Origin: a bacterium
GTDB lineage: Bacteria > Bdellovibrionota_C > UBA2361 > RFPC01
Length of the DNA stretch: 64,000 nt
Assembly (NCBI GenBank): GCA_030428205.1
Contig: JAUIBK010000006.1
Span: 1-64,000, forward strand
Direction of reading: 5' to 3'
In this document: positions 19,201 to 27,970 of the stretch, one piece after another
How positions within the stretch are numbered: position 1 is the stretch's first letter
How the letters are laid out: each line of letters starts with the position of its first letter
Translations under genes and position numbers: made by a program
Notes under the pieces: generated by a model
Seen by the model: the letters and a program-made list of their open reading frames with translations, nothing else
What the model was told of the DNA's origin: nothing
Database searches by the model: none

Positions 19201-20835
19201 TTATTTGACGTTTGGTCGCGGTAGGATATACGGAGTGACCCGCTCTTCGTCCTTGGCCTGAAGCTCAAGGTTTCGAACAAGAATTGCCGGCGAAATTGTT
19301 GTAACTGGAATAAACCCTGATTCAGCCCCACACCAACTGTTGTCGAGTTCGAGCTCGTTTCCAACAGCAACGATATTGCCAAGTGCCTGCATAGGGGTGC
19401 CGACATAGTTTACGCCTTTGACGCACTCTTCTCTGCCATCAGCATATACTAGAGTTGCGTATGAAATTTCTCCATAAAAGGCCTGAAAGTCATAACTCGT
19501 GGTGTCTGTCTCACCACCAGAAGTCTCATATACAATCATGCCAAACGGCTTCTTTTGGCGTTTGATTTCTTCGATCAGGAGTGCCTTTAAGTAATCCATA
19601 TTGTAGGTTTCTTTTCCTTCAATAATGGTTACTCCCATACGTGAAATGGGGCGTTGAAATTTTCTATTTCTGGCATGGCCATTTGACTGGTGGCCCTTCT
19701 TGTTAATAGCAGCTCGAGTGGTGAGAAACCCCTTCAATATTCCTTCTTCAATAAGAAGGGTGTCTTGAGCAGGAACTCCTTCATCATCAAAATCGTAGGC
19801 TCCAACACAGCTTTGGCCGCGAAAGGTCTTGAGAGTCGGATTATCTCGGATAGTTATCTTCTCGTTGATAACTTTATTTCCTACGTGGCCTTTGAAGGTT
19901 TGTCCTTCACCAGTGGAAAGAAAGCGCGATCCCTCGAGTCTGTGACCGATTGCTTCATGAAAAAGTACACCAGCAGGGTTTGGACAAAGGAGAACAGGGC
20001 CGGAGAAAGAGTTAATCTTTTTGGCATTAATGAGGTTAAGGAGTTGTTGGTGTTTCTGTAGCGCGAGCTTTTTAAACTCAGCGAAAGAAGGAAGATCTCT
20101 TTGGGTTCCAACGTTAATCACGAGATCCTGTTCGATGTGAAGACCTTCTTGGGTGAGCTTTCGCATATGGGCAGTCAGCGAGAAGATCTTCTTGTGCTGA
20201 ACGATTACGCTGCCCTCCGTGCTCACGAATATTTGACTTGATTGAGAAGCATCAAACTCACACCAGTTCCCAGTTACGTGCTTTAACGTTGAAAGCCACT
20301 TTGAGGCGCGCTTACAAAAACGTACCCATTTGACCTCATCAACCTTTTCTGGACGGGCGTATTTAACGTGCTTAACAGATTTTACCTTGGTAAATGATGG
20401 GAGTTTCTTATTGATGTCTACCATCGAAAGGCTGGAAGACTTTCGATCGCTATAATCAGAGAGTGCTTCACGAAACTTTGCTTCTGAGAGGCGCCACAGT
20501 GCTATTCTCAGCCCACCGTGATCCTTGTCATCAATAGGAACAGAGACATGTGCGTATGATTCGCGCTCGTCATCGTTATCAAAAAGCCCGCCATCAGTAA
20601 TCTGGTCGTAACGATAACTTCCCACACGCAAGTCACAGTATACGTTTCTGGTGTGATTCGAACGGCGCCGGTACATGGAGCCAGAGCTTGCCCAGGTATT
20701 AAACCACTTTGTGTCACGCATGAGAAAGGAGCAGTAGTACGGCTTTGGAAATCCAGGAACACGCATACGCAGTGCGCGACGACAGTCTTTGCGTAGAATT
20801 TCTATAAGTGCATCAACATGCTTGCGTGGAAGCAT
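19201..20835 (-). CDS. TldD/PmbA family metalloprotease homologue
   Basis: About 544 residues. The zinc motif HExxGH is present in 'LFHEAIGHRLEGSR', and the C-terminal 'YETSGGETDTTSYDFQAF' and 'PMQALGNIVAVGNELE' segments fit the TldD side of the family. TldD/PmbA proteases process modified peptides and some antitoxins. The frame opens at 20910, but I start at the ATG at 20835 ('MLPRKHVDALIEIL'), where homology begins. The protein is longer than E. coli TldD (about 480 residues), mainly in the N-terminal half. No PmbA partner is visible nearby. Confidence 0.8.
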   Translation of the reverse strand: MLPRKHVDALIEILRKDCRRALRMRVPGFPKPYYCSFLMRDTKWFNTWASSGSMYRRRSNHTRNVYCDLRVGSYRYDQITDGGLFDNDDERESYAHVSVPIDDKDHGGLRIALWRLSEAKFREALSDYSDRKSSSLSMVDINKKLPSFTKVKSVKHVKYARPEKVDEVKWVRFCKRASKWLSTLKHVTGNWCEFDASQSSQIFVSTEGSVIVQHKKIFSLTAHMRKLTQEGLHIEQDLVINVGTQRDLPSFAEFKKLALQKHQQLLNLINAKKINSFSGPVLLCPNPAGVLFHEAIGHRLEGSRFLSTGEGQTFKGHVGNKVINEKITIRDNPTLKTFRGQSCVGAYDFDDEGVPAQDTLLIEEGILKGFLTTRAAINKKGHQSNGHARNRKFQRPISRMGVTIIEGKETYNMDYLKALLIEEIKRQKKPFGMIVYETSGGETDTTSYDFQAFYGEISYATLVYADGREECVKGVNYVGTPMQALGNIVAVGNELELDNSWCGAESGFIPVTTISPAILVRNLELQAKDEERVTPYILPRPNVK

Positions 20836-20972
20836 TGTGTTTCCCAGTAGTAGAATGCCCCAAAAAGAGCCCGCAGTGGTGAGCGTAAAGCACCCTAAAG
20901 AATGGAACAATAGAGAACTCGCCTATTTCTTTATTGTACCGTGGAAATACAAAAACGAGTTGTTTTAGTGTG

Positions 20973-21602
20973 TTACGAGCAGTTGGAGCACTTTAAATCA
21001 AGTTCGGCGAGAGTTGCCTTTACCACAGGTGCATCCACATCTTTGGGCTCAAAGAAGAACTCAGCAAGCCCAAAAGGTTCAATTTTATCGGGGCCACGCA
21101 ACTGAAACTCTTTTCCGTTACCTGGCCGGTAGTAGACAACAGGCTTATGTGCCATGACTGATTTTTCGTTTCGGACAATCACAGAAAAAAGACCGTTCGG
21201 AGTTAAATCAGTTACGTGTGAGATGCTGAGTTTAGGGCTGTTGCAGCTCAGACGGTAGCGGGTATCAGCCTTTCGAAATCCATCTCGGCAGATCGCTGAG
21301 CCGTCAGTGTCAGGACCAGCTTGGCAATCTATTCCGCCATGATTCTTACAAGAAGTTCGAACCTGTTTAACAATTTTTACTTCCCCATGCATGAGCTCTG
21401 GAAGATCGGCTGGTTTAGCCTCCTTGAAGGGTTTTTCTGTCGTAAAATGTACAACGCCGTTTTCGTCTTTCCATTTGTAAATTCCACTTTGTGTTGTTGA
21501 TGACTTTGAGGTGGAGCTGTCTGAGGGCTTTGCGGACAGGAGAGCTGGAAAGCACAAGAGGAGAGCAAAGAGAAAGAATAAGGTGCTTCTTGCAACAGAC
21601 AT
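20973..21602 (-). CDS. Secreted DUF4124-domain protein
   Basis: About 209 residues. A clear signal peptide (about 1-24, 'FFLFALLLCFPALLSAK') is followed by 'GIYKWKDENGVVHFTTEKP', the hallmark of DUF4124 ('.YKW.D..G..hfsd.P'). Four or more cysteines in the middle and the terminal 'KCSNC' suggest disulfides. The ATG at 21602 is favoured over 21614 because GGAG lies six bases upstream of it. Divergent from ccmE. Function unknown; periplasmic or envelope location is inferred from the signal. Confidence 0.72.
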   Translation of the reverse strand: MSVARSTLFFLFALLLCFPALLSAKPSDSSTSKSSTTQSGIYKWKDENGVVHFTTEKPFKEAKPADLPELMHGEVKIVKQVRTSCKNHGGIDCQAGPDTDGSAICRDGFRKADTRYRLSCNSPKLSISHVTDLTPNGLFSVIVRNEKSVMAHKPVVYYRPGNGKEFQLRGPDKIEPFGLAEFFFEPKDVDAPVVKATLAELDLKCSNCS

Positions 21603-21743
21603 AAAAAACTCCATGATTTCTGTATACTATCGAGATGCTCCTACTGATCTCGTCGGCAGATAATGTATCACAAAATCCTCCTAGGTCCCTTCTTTTCCTA
21701 TGAGAGATCTCGTTATACTGTCCTCATTGCGGAGGCAGTTGAA

Positions 21744-22208
21744 ATGAATAAACTTTTTGTAAGTATCGTAGTCGGATTTTTCCTTATAGGCGGACTACTC
21801 CTCTTCCAGGCGACTCAAACCGGGACATCACTTGTGCTGTCGCCCTTGGAGCTTCAAGAGGCTCACGCTGAAGGAAAGTCACTTCAACGGATCCGTGTCG
21901 GAGGAAGAGTTGCTGATTCCTCAATTGATTATCAACTTGAACCTGAAATTCGTCTTTCATTTACTATTCAAAATCCTGGCCCTCCAGATAGCAAAAGCCC
22001 CGAGTCTCTGACGAAGGTTGTCTATGAAGGCCTGAAGCCGGATATGTTTGCTCCTGGAAGAGATGTTATCATTGATGGTGATTTTACTAATGGGGTGTTG
22101 TACGCAAGTACTCTTCTTACACAGTGCCCGTCGAAGTATGAACCCCCTTCACCCGTCGCCACTTCCGAGCAAGAGTCTGCTGCGCCTCAGTTGAGTAATG
22201 CCTCATGA
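21744..22208 (+). CDS. ccmE: Haem chaperone CcmE, cysteine (CxxxY) type
   Basis: About 154 residues, with an N-terminal membrane anchor (about 5-22) and an OB-fold haem chaperone domain. The haem attachment motif is C128-P-S-K-Y132, i.e. CxxxY instead of the HxxxY of E. coli. Cysteine-type CcmE is known from archaea and deltaproteobacteria (System I*, studied in Desulfovibrio). The ATG at 21744 is chosen because GGAGG lies eight bases upstream. The stop overlaps the ccmF start (ATGA). Confidence 0.9.
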   Translation: MNKLFVSIVVGFFLIGGLLLFQATQTGTSLVLSPLELQEAHAEGKSLQRIRVGGRVADSSIDYQLEPEIRLSFTIQNPGPPDSKSPESLTKVVYEGLKPDMFAPGRDVIIDGDFTNGVLYASTLLTQCPSKYEPPSPVATSEQESAAPQLSNAS

Positions 22209-24181
22209 ATGAATTTGGAAATTTTACGCTTGGAATCGCTTGGTTTCTGACTCTTGTCGGTATGTTTTGTGGAGCTCGCTCTGCTTTCGCTTCAAACGAT
22301 CGGACACAGCTTGTTTGGTTGCGTTCGAGCCAGCGTGCTGTGCTTGGTTCTTTTTTAGGAACGACGCTCTCGATAGCAGCCCTTGCTGCGCTCTTCTTTG
22401 CTGCTGATTACTCAAATCAATACGTTTGGCAGTACTCAAATCGAGACATGGAGTGGTACTACCGGGTTTCTGCTATTTGGGGAGGAATGAGTGGCTCGAT
22501 GCTCTTATGGGCGTTTTTTCTTGCTGTAAGTTCTGCTGCTGTAGCCTTTCGAACTTTCGCCTATCCACGAAAGCTTATGCCGTGGACGCTTGTTATTGTT
22601 CACTCTTCTCTCTTTTTCTTTCTCACCATAGTTTTTTTGGTAACCAATCCTTTTGAACATATCCAAGCCCCATTTATTCCACCAGATGGCAACGGGCTTA
22701 ATCCCCTCTTACAAAATCCTTACATGGCAATTCATCCGCCAACCCTTTACCTCGGGTTTACTACCTTTGCTATTCCCTATGCGTTTGCTCTTGGTGCACT
22801 TCTCTCAAAAGACACTTCAAGTGAGTGGATCAAGTTAAGTCGTTATTGGACGCTTGCTGCCTGGGGCTTCCTTACCGTTGGGATTGTGCTTGGTGGTTAC
22901 TGGGCTTATATCGAGCTTGGTTGGGGAGGTTTTTGGGCATGGGACCCTGTTGAGAACTCTTCGTTTCTACCGTGGCTCACAGGAACTGCGTTTCTGCACT
23001 CCGTTATGGTTCAAGAACGAAAAGGCATGCTCAAAATGTGGAACATTTGGCTTGTCGTCTTAACCTACGGACTGACGGTGTTTGGCACGTTCTTGACCCG
23101 TTCAGGTATTGTGCAGAGTGTTCATGCGTTTGCTTCTACCGATGTTGGCTGGGTCTTTCTTGTATATCTTTCCATTATTTTTGTCGGCACGCTCATTCTT
23201 ACGATTCGAAGAAGAGAAGAGCTCCGCTCCGAGCGAGCTCTTGAGAGCTTTTTTTCGAGAGAAGCAGCATTTATTATCGGCAATTTGCTTTTTTTGAGCA
23301 TCATGTTTGCAACACTTTGGGGAGTGATGTTTCCCGTCTTTAGTGAAGCGCTGACTGGAACGAGGCAAGCCGTAAGCATTCCCTTCTTTAATACGGTAAA
23401 TATGCCACTCTTTTTGGCTGTACTTTTCTTCATGGGAGTAGGGCCATTGCTCTCTTGGAGGCGTGCAACGTTAGGGAGTCTCAAAAAAACATTTCTTATC
23501 CCGTTTTTCCTTGGCGTGTTTGCGAGTATCGCACTGCTTTGGGCGGGGATTGCAAGTTATCTCGCTGTTGTTTCGTACGGGCTCTGCTTTTTTGTTGCCT
23601 TAACACTGATGGGCGAGTTTCACCGTGGAATGAAGGTTCAGCGCCGAACAAAAAAACAGTCGTATGGCAAAGCTGCAATTGAGCTTGTTCGGCGACATAC
23701 TACACGTTATGGAGCGTATCTTGTCCACTTTGGGGTACTCGTTGCTGCTATTGGTATTACGGCTTCTATGGCCCATAAGACAGAGGTTGAGTTTGCCCTT
23801 TCGCAAGACAATACGTATGAGATTGGACGCTTTGCGCTAACACTCAAAGAGGTAGGAGAGCGAAATACTGCAAACTACGGCTCGCTTTATGCTACGCTCG
23901 AGATCGCTCAAAGGAGCACGACGAAGAAAATAGGGGAGCTCCACCCGGAGCTTCGTCGATACGTTAAGACAGGAGAAACGACGACAGAAGTTGCCCTCCT
24001 TCGTGGTTTACGTGAAGACCTCTATGTGGTGCTCGCTGGCCTTGATGATACGGGCCAGAGAGTGACCTTTAAGCTCTTCATCAATCCGCTCCAAGCGTGG
24101 CTCTGGATCGGTGTGGGGATTATGGTTCTTGGTGTATTGCTGATCTTCTCTGCAAAACCGAGACGAAAACAACTTCATTAA
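22205..24181 (+). CDS. ccmF: Cytochrome c haem lyase subunit CcmF
   Basis: A 658-residue polytopic membrane protein with the haem-handling tryptophan motif 'WGGFWAWDPVENSS' near residue 240 and conserved histidines ('MAIHPPTLYLGF'). It ligates haem from CcmE to apocytochrome c on the periplasmic side. It has the standard order after ccmE, overlapping by four bases, and length is normal. The c-type cytochrome encoded at 56387 is a possible client. Confidence 0.95.
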   Translation: MNEFGNFTLGIAWFLTLVGMFCGARSAFASNDRTQLVWLRSSQRAVLGSFLGTTLSIAALAALFFAADYSNQYVWQYSNRDMEWYYRVSAIWGGMSGSMLLWAFFLAVSSAAVAFRTFAYPRKLMPWTLVIVHSSLFFFLTIVFLVTNPFEHIQAPFIPPDGNGLNPLLQNPYMAIHPPTLYLGFTTFAIPYAFALGALLSKDTSSEWIKLSRYWTLAAWGFLTVGIVLGGYWAYIELGWGGFWAWDPVENSSFLPWLTGTAFLHSVMVQERKGMLKMWNIWLVVLTYGLTVFGTFLTRSGIVQSVHAFASTDVGWVFLVYLSIIFVGTLILTIRRREELRSERALESFFSREAAFIIGNLLFLSIMFATLWGVMFPVFSEALTGTRQAVSIPFFNTVNMPLFLAVLFFMGVGPLLSWRRATLGSLKKTFLIPFFLGVFASIALLWAGIASYLAVVSYGLCFFVALTLMGEFHRGMKVQRRTKKQSYGKAAIELVRRHTTRYGAYLVHFGVLVAAIGITASMAHKTEVEFALSQDNTYEIGRFALTLKEVGERNTANYGSLYATLEIAQRSTTKKIGELHPELRRYVKTGETTTEVALLRGLREDLYVVLAGLDDTGQRVTFKLFINPLQAWLWIGVGIMVLGVLLIFSAKPRRKQLH

Positions 24182-24191
24182 CGAGGACCTT

Positions 24192-24455
24192 ATGTTTTTT
24201 ACACTCGCTGCGCTCTGTTTTGCTCTTGCTATGGCCCTTTGGCTTATTGAGCCTCACTTTTCTTCCGCAAGTTCTGTGACTCATCGACGAGATGTGAACA
24301 CTCTTGAGACAGATAGGCACCTCTATAAGGAACAGCTGCGCGAACTTGAACTCGATTTCGAAACGGGAAAAACAACAGAGCAACAGTATCAACAAACAAA
24401 ACAAGAGCTTGCAAGAAAGCTTGCTGCTGTTTTAGAAACTCTTGAGGAGCACTAG
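24192..24455 (+). CDS. Short CcmI/CycH-like membrane protein
   Basis: An 87-residue protein with one N-terminal membrane helix, then a helical segment 'DRHLYKEQLRELELDFETGKTTEQQYQQTKQEL'. This matches the N-terminal domain of CcmI (the '..Y..QL.ELE.D...G..s..ey...r.EL' pattern) without the TPR half. GAGG precedes the ATG. Position inside the ccm operon supports a role in haem ligation or apocytochrome delivery. No CcmH or CcmG is present in the cluster. Confidence 0.7.
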   Translation: MFFTLAALCFALAMALWLIEPHFSSASSVTHRRDVNTLETDRHLYKEQLRELELDFETGKTTEQQYQQTKQELARKLAAVLETLEEH

Positions 24456-24464
24456 AGCGTTCTT

Positions 24465-25127
24465 ATGCTATCTACGCAAAGTGTCTCAAAGCAGTTCTCC
24501 AGCCGTGTGCTCAAAGAGATCTCTTTTGAGCGCCAGCCTGGTTCTGTGACACTTTTGCTTGGAGCAAATGGTTCTGGAAAAACAACCTTGCTTAAAATTC
24601 TCGCCCACCTCTCAACTCCAACCAGCGGGAAGGTGACGCTTTTTGGAAAAGAGGTAACCCCACAAGACGTAAGCTATGTTGGACACCAGCACATGCTCTA
24701 TGACGAGTTGTCTCCTCGTGAAAACCTAGAGCTCTATCTGTCTCTTCGAGGGGTATCGTATGACCTGGATGTTGCTTTTGATGAGTGGAATCTCAGAGAG
24801 AAAGACACGCGTGTAAAAGAACTTTCAGAAGGAAGCAAAGTAAAAGTTTCGCTTATTCGTGCTTTTTGTATTGAGACTCCTCTACTCTTTCTCGATGAGC
24901 CTTCATCTTCACTCGATAGCGTTGCTACAGAGATTGTACAACGAAAAATTCAAGAAAGGCGTGAAGCGAAAACGATTACGGTTCTCTCCTCCCATGATCT
25001 TGAACGGCTCTCGTTGGTAGCCACTTCTGCGTTGTTGCTCCATCAGGGAGGGATTGCCATAGATTCTTACATTCAAGAGGGCTCTGTGAAAGAGGTTGTT
25101 GAGCAGTATCATAGATATAATAGGTGA
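24465..25127 (+). CDS. ccmA: Haem exporter ATP-binding protein CcmA
   Basis: ABC ATPase of 220 residues. Walker A is GANGSGKTT (about 33-41), the signature region is 'LSEGSKVKVSLIRAF' (a variant of LSxGQ), and Walker B is 'LLFLDEPSSSLDS'. It powers release of holo-CcmE together with CcmB and CcmC. It ends one base before the ccmB start codon. Confidence 0.92.
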   Translation: MLSTQSVSKQFSSRVLKEISFERQPGSVTLLLGANGSGKTTLLKILAHLSTPTSGKVTLFGKEVTPQDVSYVGHQHMLYDELSPRENLELYLSLRGVSYDLDVAFDEWNLREKDTRVKELSEGSKVKVSLIRAFCIETPLLFLDEPSSSLDSVATEIVQRKIQERREAKTITVLSSHDLERLSLVATSALLLHQGGIAIDSYIQEGSVKEVVEQYHRYNR

Positions 25128-25128
25128 C

Positions 25129-25806
25129 ATGACCAAACTTTGGATTCTTCTTCGTAAAGAGATTCGTTACGAATGCCGCTCACTTCAAACGGTCGTTGCG
25201 GTTGTGTCCCTTTCTTTGCTCCTTTCAACGGTTGTTGCCTTGGGGCTAAGCGGTGCGTTTCTCTCACCAAAAATAACAGTAAAGATTTTTCCAAGTCTGA
25301 TTTGGATGGTTTTTCTTTTTTCTTCCACAATTGCAGTTGGAAGAGTGTTTGAGCCTGAAACTCGTGATGGTGCGCTCCATGGGCTTATCCTCTCTGGTGT
25401 TTCACTATGGAAGGTATTCACCGCGAAATGTCTTGTTCTCTGGCTCCTTATCTCTGCTGTGCAAATGATAAGTATCCTTTTGCTTTCGGTGATGCTCAAT
25501 GTGCCGATATCACACGCCTTGGGATCTTTGGTTGCTCTTTCACTTCTTGTCAGTTTTGGATACGCACCACTAGCGCTTCTTCTCGCTGCGATGAGCAGCA
25601 CTTCCCGGCTGAAAGGAATTCTCCTCCCACTTCTTCTCTTCCCTCTTCTTTTCCCACTTTTTTTTACCGCAATAGAGCTTACGATTCAGGTGCTTACCAC
25701 AAATGGTACATGGACAGAGAGTTTTTGGTTTACGTTTTTGCTAGGGATTGATGCGCTCTATTACCTGGTCGCTATCAATCTCTTTGATCACGTTGTTGAG
25801 GGTTAA
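25129..25806 (+). CDS. ccmB: Haem exporter membrane protein CcmB
   Basis: About 225 residues with six hydrophobic segments and the CcmB-type N-terminus ('LLRKEIRYECRS') and 'FEPETRDGALHGLILSGVS'. The ATG at 25129 directly follows the ccmA stop, so I prefer it to an upstream in-frame codon at 25096. The last 66 bases overlap the end of the convergent histidine kinase gene. ccmC and ccmD are 8.7 kb away. Confidence 0.92.
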   Translation: MTKLWILLRKEIRYECRSLQTVVAVVSLSLLLSTVVALGLSGAFLSPKITVKIFPSLIWMVFLFSSTIAVGRVFEPETRDGALHGLILSGVSLWKVFTAKCLVLWLLISAVQMISILLLSVMLNVPISHALGSLVALSLLVSFGYAPLALLLAAMSSTSRLKGILLPLLLFPLLFPLFFTAIELTIQVLTTNGTWTESFWFTFLLGIDALYYLVAINLFDHVVEG

Positions 25807-27729
25807 ATCGTGAACGGCTCGAGTAAGATCAAGTAAGCTATACGGCTTGGTCACTACGGCAGAAAATCCATAGTCGGCATAATTGGCCATCACAGGATCG
25901 TTACTATATCCACTTGAAACGATCGCTTTAATTTGGGGGTCAAGTTTTTGAAGCTCTCGGAGAGTTTCTAGCCCTCCGATTCCTCCTCGAATGGTAAGAT
26001 CGAGAATGACAACATCAAATGGATAACCATATTCAATTGCCTTAGAAAAACAGGCTATCGCTACTTCCCCACTCGATGCGAGTGAAACTTGGTAGCCGTG
26101 CATCTCAAGAGAGCGTTTTGCGAGATCGCAAATGAGCGCCTCATCATCCATGACAAGCACTCGTGCTGTACCAGAAAGGTTATTGGATTCGAGCAGTGGG
26201 GCTTCCACGATTTCGTCGGAGGTTGCAGGAAGGAGTACGGTAAACGTTGTTCCTTCTGAAGAAGTAGAGCTTACTGAGAGAAGCCCGTTGTGTTTTGAGA
26301 TAATTGAGTGTGAGGTGGCAAGCCCCAATCCTGAACCATCAGGCTTTGTCGTAAAATAGGGATCAAAAATTTTTGGAAGAACCTCATCGGGAATACCGCA
26401 TCCCTGGTCAGACAGGGTGATGGCGACATACTCCCCTTGCGGTAGACGCTCTTTGTTCTTCGTCGGCAGTATTCGATTTTGTAGTTGTATGGTTATCTTG
26501 CCACCATGTGGCATAGCTTGGATCGAGTTCACAATAAGGTTGTGCAATACTTGAGACACCTGGCCAGTATCGATTGAAGTTCGAGAGAGATTTTCCTCTG
26601 ATTGGATAGAGTATGAAAGAGAGCTCCCATGAAGGAGAAACGAGGCTGTTTCTCGCACAAGCTCTTCGAGAGAGGCTGCGCTTCGGACAGGATCTCCTCC
26701 CTTAGCGAAAGTAAGAAGTTGTTGAGTGATGTTCTTTGCTTGTAAAACTGCATCTTTAGCGAGACAAAGCTCCTCATGAGGTGAGGCATTCTCAGGTATT
26801 TCATCTAACGAGAGGGTGAGGCAACCAAGCAGGCCGGTGAGGATGTTATTAAAGTCATGTGCAATGCCTCCTGCAAGGAGGCCAACAGACTCAAGTTTCT
26901 CGAGTTTACGGAGCTCTTCTTCAGCACGTTTTGCTGCTGTGATATCAACAACGTATCCCAAATAGTGGGTAATTTCTCCTTCATTGTCCCGCAAAATATT
27001 TGTGTGATCGTGTAGCCAGATGACCTCGCCATCTTGTCTTGTTACTCGATAAACTTCGTGTTGAAAGGTTGTCACTCCATTTTCACTTGCTGAAACAACC
27101 TCTTGGGCTACTTTTTCAAGGTCGTGTTCGTGGATAATCGTTGCGTAAGAGACAGAGCCTGTCAGAAACTCCTCAACAGAGTACCCGAAAACCTGTTCAA
27201 CGTTTGGAGAAACGTACTCAACGGGCCATCCCTCTTCATTTCTCCATTTAAAAACAACAGCATTGCCTTTTACAAAAATATTTCGCTCATCAATGAGTGT
27301 TCTTTGAGCTTTTGCCTCTGCTTCTTCGGCCTCTTTCCGTTGTTGGATGTTGACCATGATTCCTTGAAGAAAAGGATCTTCTCCTGGACGTGAGACATAG
27401 GTGACGAGATCTTTAAACCACGTCAGTTCTCCGTGAGGGCCAACAAAACGGTACTCAAACTGTACGGTGTTTTTGTTCTTTATAACCTGATCAATGTGAG
27501 CAAAGACCCGCTCTTGGTCTTCTTGGTAAATATGTTCTCTCCACGAGTGAGGGGCTGAAAGCCACTTAGTATTGGGAAAGCCTGTAAGTTCTTCTGCATT
27601 GTCGCTTATGTAGGTGAATTGAACGGGATCAAGACTTGCTTCCCATATAAGCCCGCGAATACACGTCAGCGCATTCTTTAGTCGTTGGCGGTTTGGATCT
27701 CCGATTTCGCCCATGCGATCGCCCTTCAT
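25741..27729 (-). CDS. Hybrid sensor histidine kinase (PAS-PAS-HisKA-HATPase-receiver)
   Basis: A 662-residue, apparently cytoplasmic kinase with no membrane segment. Two PAS/PAC domains cover about 15-130 and 145-270. The phosphoacceptor helix contains 'GGIAHDFNNILTGLLG' (His near residue 289). The ATPase domain has an N-box ('LIVNSIQAMPHGG'), 'DQGCGIPDE' and 'GSGLGLATS'. A C-terminal receiver has 'DDEALICDLA' and the phospho-Asp in 'VVILDLTIRGG'. Signal unknown; PAS domains often sense redox, light or small ligands. The 3' end overlaps ccmB antisense by 66 bases. Confidence 0.92.
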   Translation of the reverse strand: MKGDRMGEIGDPNRQRLKNALTCIRGLIWEASLDPVQFTYISDNAEELTGFPNTKWLSAPHSWREHIYQEDQERVFAHIDQVIKNKNTVQFEYRFVGPHGELTWFKDLVTYVSRPGEDPFLQGIMVNIQQRKEAEEAEAKAQRTLIDERNIFVKGNAVVFKWRNEEGWPVEYVSPNVEQVFGYSVEEFLTGSVSYATIIHEHDLEKVAQEVVSASENGVTTFQHEVYRVTRQDGEVIWLHDHTNILRDNEGEITHYLGYVVDITAAKRAEEELRKLEKLESVGLLAGGIAHDFNNILTGLLGCLTLSLDEIPENASPHEELCLAKDAVLQAKNITQQLLTFAKGGDPVRSAASLEELVRETASFLLHGSSLSYSIQSEENLSRTSIDTGQVSQVLHNLIVNSIQAMPHGGKITIQLQNRILPTKNKERLPQGEYVAITLSDQGCGIPDEVLPKIFDPYFTTKPDGSGLGLATSHSIISKHNGLLSVSSTSSEGTTFTVLLPATSDEIVEAPLLESNNLSGTARVLVMDDEALICDLAKRSLEMHGYQVSLASSGEVAIACFSKAIEYGYPFDVVILDLTIRGGIGGLETLRELQKLDPQIKAIVSSGYSNDPVMANYADYGFSAVVTKPYSLLDLTRAVHDLTLNNVIKEIDSDQVIERINP

Positions 27730-27877
27730 TACTACCCTACGTTCCTCCCTTAACGCTCAGGGTTAAGACTAACACAGATCTCAAGATTAAATTTAGTTTG
27801 AAGAACAGGGAGTTAGAAAAGAAAGTAGAGTTTACATAAAAAAAATGAAATAAACCCTTTTCAAACGCATCCTAAAA

Positions 27878-27893
27878 ACACTACATCTTGTGC
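27878..27893. promoter_or_regulatory. NrdR box 1
   Basis: ACACTACATCTTGTGC matches the NrdR operator consensus (ACACWATATMTTGTGT-like). Its centre is 32 bp from that of box 2, three helical turns, as in known NrdR operator pairs. Located 78 bases before the nrdJ start. Confidence 0.8.
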
Positions 27894-27909
27894 TTGTGGG
27901 GGCTTTAAG

Positions 27910-27925
27910 ACACAAAATGTAGTGT
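27910..27925. promoter_or_regulatory. NrdR box 2
   Basis: ACACAAAATGTAGTGT, the near-inverse complement of box 1 (14 of 16 positions read in the other orientation). The pair makes an inverted repeat upstream of nrdJ and predicts repression by the ATP/dATP-sensing regulator NrdR. Confidence 0.8.
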
Positions 27926-27970
27926 TTTGATCAACTACTCGACCTTAACAACCTTTGGAGCAGCGAAGAC

